Notes: generated by a model from the letters alone, not told the origin. Positions 9,701-19,403 are shown, numbered from the stretch's first letter. The stretch: DNA of 45,569 nt from Paenarthrobacter nitroguajacolicus JCM 14115 (GCA_001313365.1 BBFS01000034.1:1-45569); one strand, 5' to 3'. Made by a program: numbers and translations.

Positions 9701-10009
9701 GAGCGAAGTCTATCCACACCCACGCCCACAAAGGTTCCGACATTCAGCCCGCGAAAAATCAAGGAAAAGAGACCCCACAGCAAGTAGAAGACTCTCGGAT
9801 GCGGCTGAAAGACAAGTACCGACTACTCGTGCGCAGACAGTACCCAAGGGTCTTTACTGAACACAGCGGCTCACGAACCGACCGCCAATAAACCCCCCCA
9901 ATAATTGGTGGTTGTACGAACCGCGGGCCGGGGCCGGACAAGGTACCCAAATACAGTTGTCCGGCCCCCCCTCGCCCTACCCACCCCGCCTTCGGATTGA
10001 TCTTGCCGA
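9701..10009. other. Intergenic region, divergent promoters
   Basis: About 310 bp between the tiny membrane protein and FG-GAP copy 2. It holds the 21-bp motif at 9814 and two poly-C runs. No gene seen. Confidence 0.4.
9814..9834 (+). promoter_or_regulatory. Recurrent 21-bp intergenic motif, copy 2
   Basis: AAGTACCGACTACTCG followed by TGCGC, preceded by GAAAGAC. It is nearly identical to the copy at 39,713, including the upstream A-rich stretch. It lies 222 bp before FG-GAP copy 2 and 114 bp before the tiny membrane gene on the other strand. Confidence 0.5.
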
Positions 10010-10055
10010 GTGTTAGGCTCAGCTCAAATTGGGGGTATCTGGGCTTGGGGGAATC
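10010..10055 (+). promoter_or_regulatory. Upstream segment conserved with the first FG-GAP gene
   Basis: It contains GTGTTAGGCTCAGCTCAAAT and then TTGGG, matching the segment upstream of FG-GAP copy 1 on the other strand. It includes the likely ribosome site TTGGGGGAATC before the ATG at 10,056. Confidence 0.5.
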
Positions 10056-11330
10056 ATGGGACTTTTCGTACGTTTGCGTTGAAATCAGCGGCACTTGCCG
10101 TGTTGATGGTGGGCTCCACAGTGGCGGGCATAGCCCCCCCGGCCACGGCTGAAGAGGGCGACGAGGTCATAGCATCTACAAGCGAGTATGTGCCGTTGAT
10201 GCTTGGAATGCCCAACGTGGGATCCGAGCTGACAATAGGAAGGTTCTTCACCCGTTCCTGCCCCGTGACGGAGGAGGCCCCGCATGGGTTCACCATGGAG
10301 TGGCTCAGTAACGGTGTGCCCCTGCCTGCCGAACGGCAAGGCGAATTCCTGAAACTCATCCCGGAGGATCGCGGTAACCGCATCTCCTTCAATGTCCAGC
10401 GGTCCTCATGCCGAGAAGATGGCGAGGTGTATCACAGCGCCGAAACACCGCCCATTGCCGCGTCCAACCGGGCCATGGGGGGGTGGACAGGGCGCGGGAA
10501 CTTCGAGCTTCTGGGCCGAACTGATGACGGTGACCTGGTCCTGTACCCCCGCACGTACGAGTCAACTTGGAGATTCTGGGACATGTCCTTCGAGGGGGGG
10601 CGCTATTACAGCAGCTCCTGGGATGAACCGAGGGTAGTCGGAACGGGCTGGGACATCTTTGATGTTGTCTTCTCCCCGGGGGGGGACTTCGACGGTGACG
10701 GGTACAACGACGTCCTCGCCCGTGACCGCTTTGGAAAGCTGCACCTGTATCCCGGCGACGGAGACGGGGGGGCTGGCTGGCGCCCTCTCAGGTCGGCGCG
10801 GGCTGGAACATCTTCGATTCCATCGTGGGGGCCAGGGGATTTCAACGGGGACGGGAACAACGACGTCCTGGCCCGTGACCGCTATGGAAAGCTGCACCTG
10901 TACCCCCCCGGCGACGGCCAAGGCGGTTGGCTGGAACCCTCGCAGGTGGGCGCAGGCTGGCAGATCTTCAACAAAATCATTGCCCCCGGGGGGGACACCA
11001 ACGGTGACGGTGCAGTGGACATCTTCGCCCGCGACAACAGCGGTGTCCTCCACCAGTACCCGGCAGACGGGCAGGGCGACTGGAAGTCGCCCGCGGTGGT
11101 GGGTTCTGGATGGGGTGCCATGACCGAGATCAGCGGCGCCGGCGTGTTCAGCCGGGACTGGGTCACTTACAACCCCCGCCAATCCCGGGCGAGGACCTAG
11201 AAATGACGTCATCGCAATAGATCAAGTAGGCGACCTGCGGCTGTACACCGGCGCCTACCCGTACGAGACCGGCCTCTACGAAGTTGGCGAAATCGGTAAC
11301 GGCTGGGACATTTTCAAGGACCTGATCTGA
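10056..11330 (+). CDS. Secreted FG-GAP/VCBS repeat protein, copy 2
   Basis: This is the paralogue of the gene at 5500-6735, with the same layout: a signal peptide with LKSAALAVLMVGSTVAG, an N-terminal domain containing SELTIGRFFTRSC and LSNGVPLPAERQGEFLKL, then four repeats with DFDGDGYNDVLARDR-type calcium loops and LHLYP. The start is ATG 10,056, by alignment with copy 1; one G is missing right after it, so the frame shifts near 10,060. Other breaks are near 10,790, 10,835 and 11,195. Reading across the last gives NDVIAIDQVGDLRLYTG and the same C-terminus, GNGWDIFKDLI, with TGA at 11,328. G runs near 10,590 and 10,677 add Gly residues. Expected location is outside the cell or at its surface. 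The ligand is unknown. Confidence 0.87.
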
Positions 11331-11463
11331 TTCCCGCGCACCCCCCAAACTACTCAGAAAGTAGTACTCAAGTGAACACCTGGGGGGGTGACGCGCACGG
11401 CGCCCTGGCAGGCGAGGCTGGATACCGGGGGGGGTGCACCGTGTGCCCTGGGAGAGGCACGGT

Positions 11464-12411
11464 TGAAGAGGTCTGTTAGGAAGTTGCTCGTGGGGGGGTC
11501 ACGGCGGTTGGTGCCGTGCTGGCCGTTGGCTTGGCGACCACCACCGTGGTGAATGTGGTGGCGAGCGAGGGGGGGAGAGCCACCGGATCGAGTCGTACGG
11601 GCAGAGGGTGTCGGTGGACGGCGGCGAGATGAACGTCCTTGTCACGGGTGCCGGGCAGAAGAACGTGGTGCTCCTGCCGGGATTCGGCACGTCGTCGCCC
11701 GTCTTGGACTTCGGGCCGCTGGTCAGGGACCTCGCCACGGACCATCGGGTGATTGTGGTGGAGCCTTCGGTTACGGCCTGAGCGATGGCACGGACAAGGA
11801 GCGGACCACGGAGAACATCGTGCAGGAGGTTCATGGCGCACTCGAGGCGCTGGACCTTGACCGCTACACGTTGATGGGTCACTCCATCGCCGGCCTTTAC
11901 GGCATCGAATACGCCACCCGCTACCCGGAGGAGGTGACGGCGTTCGTCGGCATCGATACGAGCGTCCCCCCCGGACAGCCGGGCATGGACACCCAGTTCC
12001 CCCCCACGGGCCTGATGTCAGCAGCGAAGAACCTCGGCCTGCTCCGGATAATGAACACTGCCTCCGCCAACAGTGACCTCGCAGACTACACCGTCCACGC
12101 CCGTGAGCAGATGCAGATGCTCACCAACAAGAACTCCCTCTCACCCACCTACCTCAACGAGATGGGCCACATCAAGACCAACTTCGAGCGTGCGGAGGGC
12201 ACGGGCTTCCCGAAGGACTTGCCGATACTGCTGTTCGTGGTCGCCGAGAACAAACAGACGCCGGAGTGGCTCGAGCTGCACCACCGCCAGGCCGCGAGCG
12301 TCACAAACGGCACCGTTGTGCCCCCTCCCCCGGCGAGCACTACCTCCACCACACCCACGCGGGGGGGAGATCGTTGACGGGCTCAGGGACTGGGAAGCGG
12401 GACGGCGGTAG
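11464..12411 (+). CDS. Alpha/beta hydrolase with N-terminal membrane anchor
   Basis: This is a serine hydrolase of about 310 residues. The N-terminus has a hydrophobic segment (VTAVGAVLAVGLATTTVVNVV), probably a signal anchor. The catalytic core shows NVVLLPGFGTSSP as oxyanion region, the elbow GHSIAG with the nucleophile Ser, and the catalytic His in PLPGEHYLHHTHAGEI. The frame breaks near 11,495, 11,575, 11,770 and 12,325. The end EIVDGLRDWEAGRR with TAG 12,409 is supported because the 3' end recurs at 13,049-13,143. The start is not certain; TTG 11,464 gives a basic N-terminus (LKRSVRKLL). The substrate is unknown. Confidence 0.8.
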
Positions 12412-12567
12412 GACGGACGCGTCGACGGAATACGCTCGCAATACGGGATAAAGCGTACGACGGCGCTGCTGCCGCCGACTTTGGCGGTTGGCGGTTGTCC
12501 GGGTTCGTGAAGGGAGAACTCAGGCTCCACAGTGGCAGCAGGGACCGTTTGGGTTCCTATAACGACA

Positions 12568-12775
12568 CTAGAGATTCTCGGCTATCTCGCCGGCAGCTAT
12601 CCGCTCAGCAGTAGTCAAGTAAGCCTGCTCAATGTAGTCCTCAAGATCCTTGGCACCGATACGCCAGATACCCCCGCCCACCGAGCTGGAATCCACGCAA
12701 CTCACCAGACTTCAACAACTGACGGACAGTAGGAATCCCAACAGCTAGCTCCTCGGCTACCTGCTCGATCGTCAT
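12568..12775 (-). CDS. Excisionase-type helix-turn-helix protein
   Basis: This small DNA-binding protein of about 68 residues starts MTIEQVAEELAVGIPTVRQL, a helix-turn-helix of the excisionase/MerR type, followed by the wing GELRGFQLGGRGIWRIGAKD and the helix LEDYIEQAYLTTAERI. Removing one base from the C run near 12,672 gives this continuous reading and TAG 12,568. A GTG upstream near 12,803 would add DDPKRPRF. Such proteins are frequent single genes in actinobacteria and act as small transcriptional regulators; true phage excisionases share the fold. No integrase is nearby, so a mobile-element role is not supported. Confidence 0.75.
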
Positions 12776-13048
12776 GAATCTGGGGCGCTTCGGGTCATCA
12801 ATCACCTGACAACCATAACTAGTGGGGGGACCATAACCGCGGTATGGCAGCCCGGGAACGACGGCCTTGTCGCGTACATCGCCCGCCAGCGGCCGGCGCG
12901 GCCTGTCATTCATCGGCTCGCGCAAGGCGGATCTGCTGGCGATCGAGCTGGACAAGAACGGTTGGCAGGCAACAACTTTAGTGGCGTTAGAGGTCCCGTT
13001 TAAGTCCGCGCCTCCTACGCCAACAACACCTCCGGCTACACCGACCCA
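12776..13048. other. Intergenic region without a supported gene
   Basis: This stretch upstream of the HTH gene has only short discontinuous frames on both strands. One plus-strand frame, FIGSRKADLLAIELDKNGW, looks protein-like near 12,905-12,965 but I could not connect it to a start or a known family. Confidence 0.3.
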
Positions 13049-13143
13049 CCGTGGTGCCCCCCTCCCCCGACGAGCACTACCTCCACCACATGCACGCGGG
13101 GGGAGATCGTTGATGGGGTCAGGGAGTGGGGGGGCGGGGGTAG
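13049..13143 (+). pseudogene. Detached duplicate of an alpha/beta hydrolase 3' end
   Basis: It reads VVPLPDEHYLHHMHAGEIVDGVREW and ends at TAG 13,141. At DNA level it closely matches 12,311-12,411, the 3' end of the hydrolase gene upstream, including the catalytic His context. No catalytic Ser region precedes it. It is best explained as the remnant of a second hydrolase copy lost by deletion. A partial duplication is the alternative. Confidence 0.6.
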
Positions 13144-13192
13144 GTGTACCCCCCCTCCTGTCAACCGCGGGGGCGAGCGTACGCTGGGGGCC

Positions 13193-14018
13193 ATGGAGTC
13201 CGAGGTCAGGACAGTCTCTTTGAACACCGGGATCAGCGTGCCCTGTTTCGTGCAAGGGAATCTTGAGGAAACAGCCGACGACGGCGGCGCACCGCTGCTG
13301 CTCTTACATGCGTGGGGTGAATCCTGGCGGAGTTTCGATCGTCTCATTGCCTCGCTTCCGGCGTTCGTGATTATGGCGCCTGATCTGCGAGGGCATGGTG
13401 ATGCGGACAAACCCGAAAGCGGCTACGCGCTTTCCGAAGTTGTTGGGGGGGACGTAGTTGCTCTACTGGAAGCCTTAGGCGTCAAACACGCACACATCGT
13501 GGGTTCATCCAGCGGTGGTTATGTTGCACAGCAACTGGCTGTCACTCATCCGGACCTTCTTGCATCTTTGACGTTGGTAGGCGCACCACTCAGCCTGCAT
13601 GGCAGGCCACCATTTGCAGACGAATTTGAGCGGCTGACAGATCCGATCACAGAGAACTGGGTGCGCGAGTCTTTTGCCTGGTACAAAATGCTGCACGCCG
13701 TGCCGTCCTCATACATCGAAGACCGAGTAAGGGACGGTCTCGCCATGCCAGCCTCAATTTGGAAGGCTTCGTTGCGCGGATTCTATGAGGCCGTTCCTCC
13801 GACGGAGACCGGCGACATTTCCGTCCCCACACTTATACTTTGGGGCGCCCACGATCACCTGGTGCCGCGACAGCATCAAGAAACCCTGACTCGCCGTATC
13901 AAGGGCGCACGGTTGAAGGTCTACGAAGGGACCGGTCATTTGGTCCTCTGGGAATGTCCGGAGAGAGTGGCCGGGGGATTTGACGAGCTTCCTCGGAGAG
14001 CTGTTCAAGCGCACGTAA
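13193..14018 (+). CDS. Alpha/beta hydrolase
   Basis: This is a soluble alpha/beta hydrolase of about 275 residues. Visible landmarks are LLLLHAWGESWRSFD (oxyanion region), APDLRGHGDADKP, the nucleophile elbow VGSSSGGYVA with Ser, LILWGAHDHLVP with the acid, and GTGHLVLWECPERVA with the catalytic His. It resembles the 3-oxoadipate enol-lactonase and haloperoxidase-like group, but the substrate cannot be inferred. An extra G in the five-G run near 13,974 shifts the frame at the end. Correcting it gives DLTSFLGELFKRT and TAA 14,016. The G run at 13,445 adds one Gly. The start is ATG 13,193. Confidence 0.88.
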
Positions 14019-14116
14019 CTTTAGCGGAGCGTTTGGCTCGGCCATGCGCCAAGTAGCGGCCACTAAAGAGCCGCCATTTACCGCCATAAAATCACAAGAA
14101 TTCACTTATCCGTGCA

Positions 14117-14428
14117 GTGACGAAGCAACCAGTGTGGTTCTCATGTGACCATGACATTCTTCCGAAAACCGACAACTGTGCCTGGCAAATCGGCGGAATT
14201 GGGTCGACCCCTTTCAACAGACCGAACGAAACCAGGGTCGGCTGGATGGTGGGAGGTCGTCGGGTTGTCATCGGTTACGTCGTACTTTCGCCGGTTCTAG
14301 TCGTGCTGCTTTCCGGAGACGGAGGAGGTCCCTTGGGATTCCTTTTCGCTTTGGGTTTCATCCCAGCGCTGTCAATGGTGCTCACGTCCTTCGCCGGGCT
14401 GTCCGTGCGTCGCATCCCGACGCCGTGA
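14117..14428 (+). CDS. Possible small membrane protein
   Basis: This frame of 103 codons has two hydrophobic segments near its C-terminal half (VVIGYVVLSPVLVVLLSG and LGFLFALGFIPALSMVLTSF) and a short polar tail. The N-terminal 40 residues look unconvincing, and a GTG near 14,249 could be the true start. No homologue is recognised. It lies alone between the hydrolase and the acyltransferase stop. Confidence 0.35.
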   Translation: MTKQPVWFSCDHDILPKTDNCAWQIGGIGSTPFNRPNETRVGWMVGGRRVVIGYVVLSPVLVVLLSGDGGGPLGFLFALGFIPALSMVLTSFAGLSVRRIPTP

Positions 14429-14602
14429 GGAACGATGTTCGTGTTCACGACGGAGTTGTCAACAGCTGCCAACGACTCCAAGCTCCGCGCGGCTTTGGCT
14501 GGCCTTACTGGAGAATTTCAGCCAGCTCGCGGTTGCAGGTGCCTGCCAGGAGTCGGACGATGAAGTCAAACGGCGCAGCCTACGATGTCCAAAACATAGC
14601 CT

Positions 14603-16717
14603 TTACTTGAGCGCTGCTGTCAGCTGCTCGTTGAGGTACGGCGCGAGCGTTTTGGCGTAAGTAGCGGTGATATGCGCGGCCGCGTCACGGTACACGATGG
14701 CATTGCCGATTACGGCAGGGCACTTATCCGTGCAGAACTGCGGAGAAAGATCCACAATCCTGCTGCCAGGAACAAGATCTGCTGCCCGTAGTTGCGGGTC
14801 TGCTGTGGCATTGGCTTCGGTGAGTGGAGTGGCGCAGTCATTCTTTTTCACATCAAAGCCGACACGGGTCAGGCAGGACAGCGCCTCAGGATTCACAGAA
14901 GGTACATCTGCAATCGCAAGCACCTTCGTGCCCCCGTTCGGCAACTGGTTGCCATGCATTGGCGAACATGCTGGCCGCATACTCCACGTCCGTGCCAGTT
15001 TTTCCACGAGCAGCCGTTGTCAGGACAGCGGCGTACGGATCTCCAGTCTCTAGCTTGGCACGAATCTCCTGCATCACGTCATAGCAGTCGTACCCGGGGC
15101 GTTGCTCCATCCACTGACAGCTATAGCCAACGAAGACGTCCACTTTCCAGTTGTTCGCGGCCGCGAATTCTTGAATAGCTGGAATGAGCGACGCTGCATG
15201 GCTGTCTCCGACGAGTGCCATGCGGATGGCGTCCGGCTGGACGGAGCCGATGCTGCACGAGTTGAGCGGCTTGCTCTGCTCCCGCCAGCACTTGAAAGAG
15301 TCGCCGTTATCTCGTGCAAAAGTGTCGATTGAAGGCAGGATGGCTTCGCCCAGGCTGTCAGGTGTGCAGGAGTTCTTAGGATCCAACGCTCCAGCTCCTA
15401 GACACTTGGAGGTCTCCTTCTCCGGAGTTACTGCCAGTGCGCCCGGGAGCGGGACGGCCTTCGAGGCTGGAAGCTCGATCGACACTGGGCTCTCTGCTGG
15501 CGCACTCTTGATGAGCGCAAACCCCGCAACAGCACTGGTCAGTACAGCGAGCGAAATCATGCTAATCCCGAGGCTTGCGCCTTGGCGTCGAACGGGCGCT
15601 GACGGTGCCCACGTTTTCTCTTCGGCGCGTTTCTAAACCGGTTCTCCACGAAATGGTAGGACACCACGGACAGTGCGAGGCCTAGCGAGCCTGCCGCGAT
15701 GTAGTACGTGGGTGTTCCCGCTGGCATGAACGCGACAAGCAGTACGATAACGGGCCAGTGCCAAAGATATAGGGAGTACGAGATGTCACCGATATAGCCG
15801 CTGACACGGTTTGTGAGGGGCAAAAGGTAACGAACCGGACCGCCGGTCCCTGCCAAAATTACCAGTCCTGTTGACAGGACCGGTAGAGCAGCACCCGGGG
15901 CGGGGGAATCCTGAGACTGCGTGCACAACGAATAGTGAAGCTGCCATACCAGCAAGACCAAGCCAAGCAAGAACAGGCGGAGTGCAGACGGGATACGCGT
16001 CAGGATCGGTGATATGACAGCTAAGAACGCTCCAACGCCGAGCTCCCATGCTCGAGAGAACGTTGAAAAGTAAGCCCAGGCTGGATTGGTTGTGGTCTCG
16101 TAAACTGCCCAGCCGAACGAGACCATTATCAGGCGACCATGACCCAACCAACTAGCACACGTCCACTGCTTGCGTTGCCGCGTTTAGCGACGATCCAAAA
16201 CAGCAGAAGCATCAGCCATGGCCACACGAAGTAGAACTGTTCCTCAACACCGAGTGACCAGAAATGCTGTATTGGAGAGGGGGGGCTGTCCCTCTTGGAA
16301 GTAGTCAGTTCCAGCAACGGCGAAGCGCCAGTTGCCAGAGAATAGTAGTGCCCAGATCCCGTCCGTCAAGGTGTCCGACGCACGGCCTTTGGGGAGAAAG
16401 GCAAAAGCGGCGAGCACGGTCACGGTGATCGCTACGAGCGATGCAGGAAGGATACGCCTGACGCGTCGCTGGTAGAAACCGGAGAACGATATGTTGCCAG
16501 TGCTTTCCTTTTCCCTCAGCAGCTGGCCTGTGATGATGAAGCCCGAGATGACAAAGAAGACGTCCACACCGATAAATCCGCCAGTTGGCCACCCAACAAG
16601 GTGATCGGCAACTACAGCAAGAACGGCAAAGGCCCGGAGTCCCTGGATGTCCCTACGAATGTTCTTTTTTGACGGCGACGCAAACGCGCTACGACTTTTG
16701 AGCATGGACAAAGCCAT
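14603..16717 (-). CDS. Acyltransferase-3 with C-terminal SGNH domain (OafA-like)
   Basis: This membrane O-acyltransferase of about 700 residues probably acetylates the surface polysaccharide. The N-terminal half is the acyltransferase-3 domain: RDIQGLRAFAVLAVVADHL with the catalytic-type His, GGFIGVDVFFVISGFIIT, FYQRRVRRILPA, and HFWSLGVEEQFYFVWPW, within about ten membrane segments. After a segment near ISLAVLTSAVAGFALI, the C-terminal part is an extracytoplasmic SGNH domain with ALVGDSHAASLIP and the late YRDAAAHITATYAK carrying the Asp/His pair. Such fusions are known for O-antigen and peptidoglycan acetylation. Frame breaks lie near 14,935, 15,580, 16,135 and 16,280. The start is ATG 16,717; ATG 16,705 is an alternative. 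Confidence 0.9.
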
Positions 16718-17081
16718 ATTTCCCCCCCACTTTGAGATCCGAGACTGAGCTCATTCTATCCACCAGGACGCATCGCATATTTGAGTGTGACGGCCAGCGC
16801 TGGTAGGAGTCTCCAGAATTGACAACTGTAGGGAGCCACCACGGTCGCCTAGAGCCCCCCCGGCGGTCGCGCTATAGGCCACACAAGGAGGTAGACGTGG
16901 TTTGGCAATTCTTATCCGGTGACGAACAGCTCAAAGTAACCCGCTTGTGTGGCTATGGGTCCGACATGCCCGGGTGAGGAACGAATTCCAACCATTGGCT
17001 ACCACGGGCCCTGCAGCCAAAAAACAAAAATTTTGGTACTCGTGAGTCCGCCTATCAAACACTTAGGGACTTTCCAATGAG
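16718..17081. other. Upstream region of the acyltransferase gene
   Basis: Apart from the 26-codon frame at 16,897, I see no gene in this 364-bp gap. It should contain the acyltransferase promoter on the minus strand. Confidence 0.35.
16897..16977 (+). CDS. Candidate 26-aa leader or small protein
   Basis: An AAGGAGGT ribosome site, nearly complementary to the full 16S tail, lies 4 nt before GTG 16,897. The frame reads VVWQFLSGDEQLKVTRLCGY to TGA 16,975. It is too short to assign and lies alone. The strong site is the only support; it may also be a gene truncated by a length error. Confidence 0.3.
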   Translation: MVWQFLSGDEQLKVTRLCGYGSDMPG

Positions 17082-17202
17082 CTAATTGGCTGTTAGCGCC
17101 AGAGTAACGATCACCACCGTTGCAATGAGTAGTACTAGGAGCCCCACGTAGACCGGCCACTTTGGCCCGGTTTTGTGGGGGATTTATGTCGACGTAGGGC
17201 AA
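17082..17202 (-). CDS. Tiny membrane protein, about 39 aa
   Basis: Removing one C from the five-C run near 17,180 gives an uninterrupted frame MPYVDINPHKTGPKWPVYVG followed by the hydrophobic segment LLVLLIATVVIVTLALTAN and TAG 17,082. The start is TTG 17,202 with GAGAGG 5 nt upstream. It fits a single-pass membrane protein with an N-terminal polar region. The apparent longer frame, without a membrane segment, is a frameshift artefact. No family is recognised. The candidate gene at 17,212-17,472 stops 9 bp upstream, which suggests translational coupling. Confidence 0.5.
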
Positions 17203-17211
17203 AGTGACCTC

Positions 17212-17472
17212 TCAATTTTGCGGCAGCAGTGATTGGGGGGGCTTGAAATATTTAGTACCGGCAGAAGCGCCGCCTGCGTGACTAGTTGAAGCGACACGCC
17301 CCCGTTTGGGCAACATTTGAGTGGGGGGGCGTGCCGCCTGCATCATCATAAGGCTACTTGTCAGAATGCTCGAATGTCTTACGTGAGTACTTGAGCACAG
17401 TTCGGAGTCCCCCGGTGGAGGTTTTTCAGGGGGGGCCGTCCCGGCCAGAAAGCTGCTCATTTCACCGCTCAT
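17212..17472 (-). CDS. Possible small hypothetical protein
   Basis: This Ser/Pro-rich frame of about 86 codons (MSGEMSSFLAGTAPPEKPPP at the start, GTKYFKPPQSLLPQN at the end) has no domain I recognise. Three C7 runs in it each keep the frame. Its TGA overlaps the ribosome site of the tiny membrane protein downstream, the only contextual support. Codon use is unlike the neighbouring genes, so it may be spurious. Confidence 0.25.
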   Translation of the reverse strand: MSGEMSSFLAGTAPPEKPPPGDSELCSSTHVRHSSILTSSLMMMQAARPPTQMLPKRGRVASTSHAGGASAGTKYFKPPQSLLPQN

Positions 17473-17626
17473 GATGCTGGAGGGCTGCGATCACTTGGTC
17501 ATGCCCCCCCACCCAAAAAGGCCATCGTTGGCGGCATCTCACGCTCCCTAGTCGAAATTTGGAAGGGAACGGCCATCTCGTGTTCTTGCAATACCAAAAT
17601 GAGTGGCTGAGGGTGTGAAGTGGTTT

Positions 17627-17806
17627 CTAGCATAAGTCGTCAATATGGCTGACTTCGCGGAGCGTTTGCACTTGGCCCTTCAAGCGTGTTTCCGAGGTCC
17701 GGTTGCCAGCATCGTAGAACCACCACTGAATATTTCCCTCGGTGGCTCTCGCGGCAAAGATGACTTCTTCGGTCTCGAGGCCCTCGTTTATGATGTATTC
17801 CGGCAT
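17627..17806 (-). CDS. Hypothetical protein, 59 aa
   Basis: This intact 60-codon frame starts MPEYIINEGLETEEVIFAAR and continues with EGNIQWWFYDAGNRTSETRL to TAG 17,627. The composition is protein-like, acidic then basic, with no membrane segment. A long G run (8 G) lies 4 nt before the ATG and may serve as ribosome site. I do not know the family. It sits between galU and the small genes upstream of the acyltransferase. Confidence 0.5.
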   Translation of the reverse strand: MPEYIINEGLETEEVIFAARATEGNIQWWFYDAGNRTSETRLKGQVQTLREVSHIDDLC

Positions 17807-18033
17807 GTTTCCCCCCCCAAATCAGAGTGCTGCAGACGTCCCTAAGTATGCGACCAACACTGGGGACCGAGCGCAGCAGTGGCTAATTCGTGCACGCTGT
17901 AACCGGTCTTTACGCGGTCCACAGCAAGGGCGGCAAGGTTTCGGGCTGGCAGGCTGTGCCCATACCCAGCAACCTACATGCTGGCGAAATGTCCCACTTT
18001 ATCTGTAAGTTTATATGGGTTGTTCATGACTCA

Positions 18034-18931
18034 ATGGGGGGGAGCACTGTGCGAAAAGCTGTCATTCCTGTGGCGGGGGGTTGGGAACCCGGTTCTTGCC
18101 GGCCACCAAAGCAATGCCAAAAGAGATGCTGCCTGTTGTAGATGCTCCAGCCATACAGTATGTCGTTGAAGAGGCGATAAAGGCCGGCCTTAGCGATGTC
18201 CTGCTGATCACCGGACGAAGTAAAAGGGCCTTGGAAGATCACTTTGACCGCGCGCCCGATCTTGAACATGCGCTGGAAAAGAAGGGTGACAGGGCGCTTC
18301 TAGATGCCGTCCAATATTCATCGGCACTCGGCCCCCCCCTACACTACGTCCGGCAAGGCGAACCGAAAGGGTTGGGCCACGCCGTACTCTGCGGTCGCCA
18401 GCATGTCGGGGGGGACGAGCCTTTCGCGGTCCTTTTGGGAGTTGACTTGATTGATGACAGGGATGAACTCCTGGCCACCATGATGGAAGTGCAAACTCGG
18501 ACGGGCGGATCGGTAGTGGCTCTTATTGAAGTGGATCCCTTCCAAATAAGTGCCTATGCTGCGCCGAAATCTCCGCAATTGAGGGCGAAGACTACGTGCA
18601 AGTCAATAGCTTGGTGGAAAAACCCAGCATTGAGGACGCTCCGTCGAACCTGGCTGTCATTGGACGCTATGTTTTGCATCCAGCAGTGTTCGACGCTCTG
18701 GAGAGCACAGCCCCCCCTGGACGTAGCGGAGAAATTCAGTTGACGGACGCGCTGCAGAGGCTCGCAACCGCTGAAGGTAAGGGCTCAGGCGTCTTTGGCG
18801 TCATTTTCCGAGGGCGGCGCTACGACACAGGAGACAAGCTCGGTTACCTTAAAGCCGTGATCACTCTGGCGTCCGAACGAGCAGAATTTGGCGATGACTT
18901 GAAGGCGTGGATGAAGAAGTTCGTCAGCTGA
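18034..18931 (+). CDS. galU: UTP-glucose-1-phosphate uridylyltransferase
   Basis: This enzyme makes UDP-glucose from UTP and glucose 1-phosphate, supplying the exopolysaccharide pathway. The nucleotide-binding loop reads VIPVAGLGTRFLPATKAMPK once a break near 18,080 is bridged. ALLGxDLIDD, VEKPSIEDAPSNLAVIGRY, SGEIQLTDALQ and RGRRYDTGDKLGYLKA follow as in GalU. Three homopolymer runs add residues to conserved positions: GPPLHY near 18,333, HVGGDEP near 18,410 and APPGRSGEI near 18,711. A further break is near 18,563. The start ATG 18,034 is in frame with RKAVIPV; ATG 18,026 is in another frame. About 298 residues is the family's usual length. The convergent VanZ-like gene overlaps its last bases. 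Confidence 0.93.
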
Positions 18932-19403
18932 ACTTATCGAAAACGGGACTGAATTTTTGTCTTGGGCCTCGTGGGCTGTGATGACCTCGTGGTGCAACCA
19001 GCCAGATGACGGAAACCCCCCCGATGACACACCCCCAAGGTGTTTGTGACAAGGTCTACAGCACTATAAATACGAGCTGTGATGAACAGGAGCTGGCCCA
19101 GTTCCATGCATATAGATGCCAGCAGTCCCATTCCGACCAGTTGCCAGTATGCCTTAGACGGCATGGCCAAGGTCGCCAAGATTCCAAGTGGAACGAACAT
19201 TGCTACGTTGGCGGAGGCCTCAATGAACTGGTAATCAAACCATTCAGGGACACCTTGAGCGTGGAGGTACTTGAGAACCTGGCCAATGTTCCCTGTATCG
19301 GTTTGTCCACGGGCGTAGGCCAGTATGCGACGATTGCCAAGCCAATGACGTAGGCAACCAGAGCAATCCGCCAAGGGAGTGGACTTTTCAAGGGTGTCTT
19401 CAA
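18924..19403 (-). CDS. VanZ-like membrane protein
   Basis: This membrane protein of about 158 residues reads PLPWRIALVAYVIGLAIVAYWPTPVD, then ALANVAMFVPLG-type text (EASANVAMFVPLGILATL), and MGLLASICMELGQLLFITAR followed by DLVTNTLGGVIG, which is the VanZ family pattern. Frame breaks are near 19,027 and 19,283. It uses TTG 19,403, which overlaps the TGA of the small gene upstream (TTGA), so the two are probably translated together. The family is named after a teicoplanin resistance protein, but most members have no known function. Its place beside galU and an LPXTG-like protein suggests a cell-envelope role. Confidence 0.8.

Noticed and set aside
12568..12775. Excisionase-like protein as sign of a phage or integrative element
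   Set aside because: No integrase, attachment repeats or phage genes are nearby. Stand-alone HTH proteins of this type are common in actinobacteria.
3059..14018. Three alpha/beta hydrolases as one catabolic cluster
   Set aside because: They differ in nucleophile type and lid region, are separated by unrelated genes and share no operon, so a common pathway is not supported.
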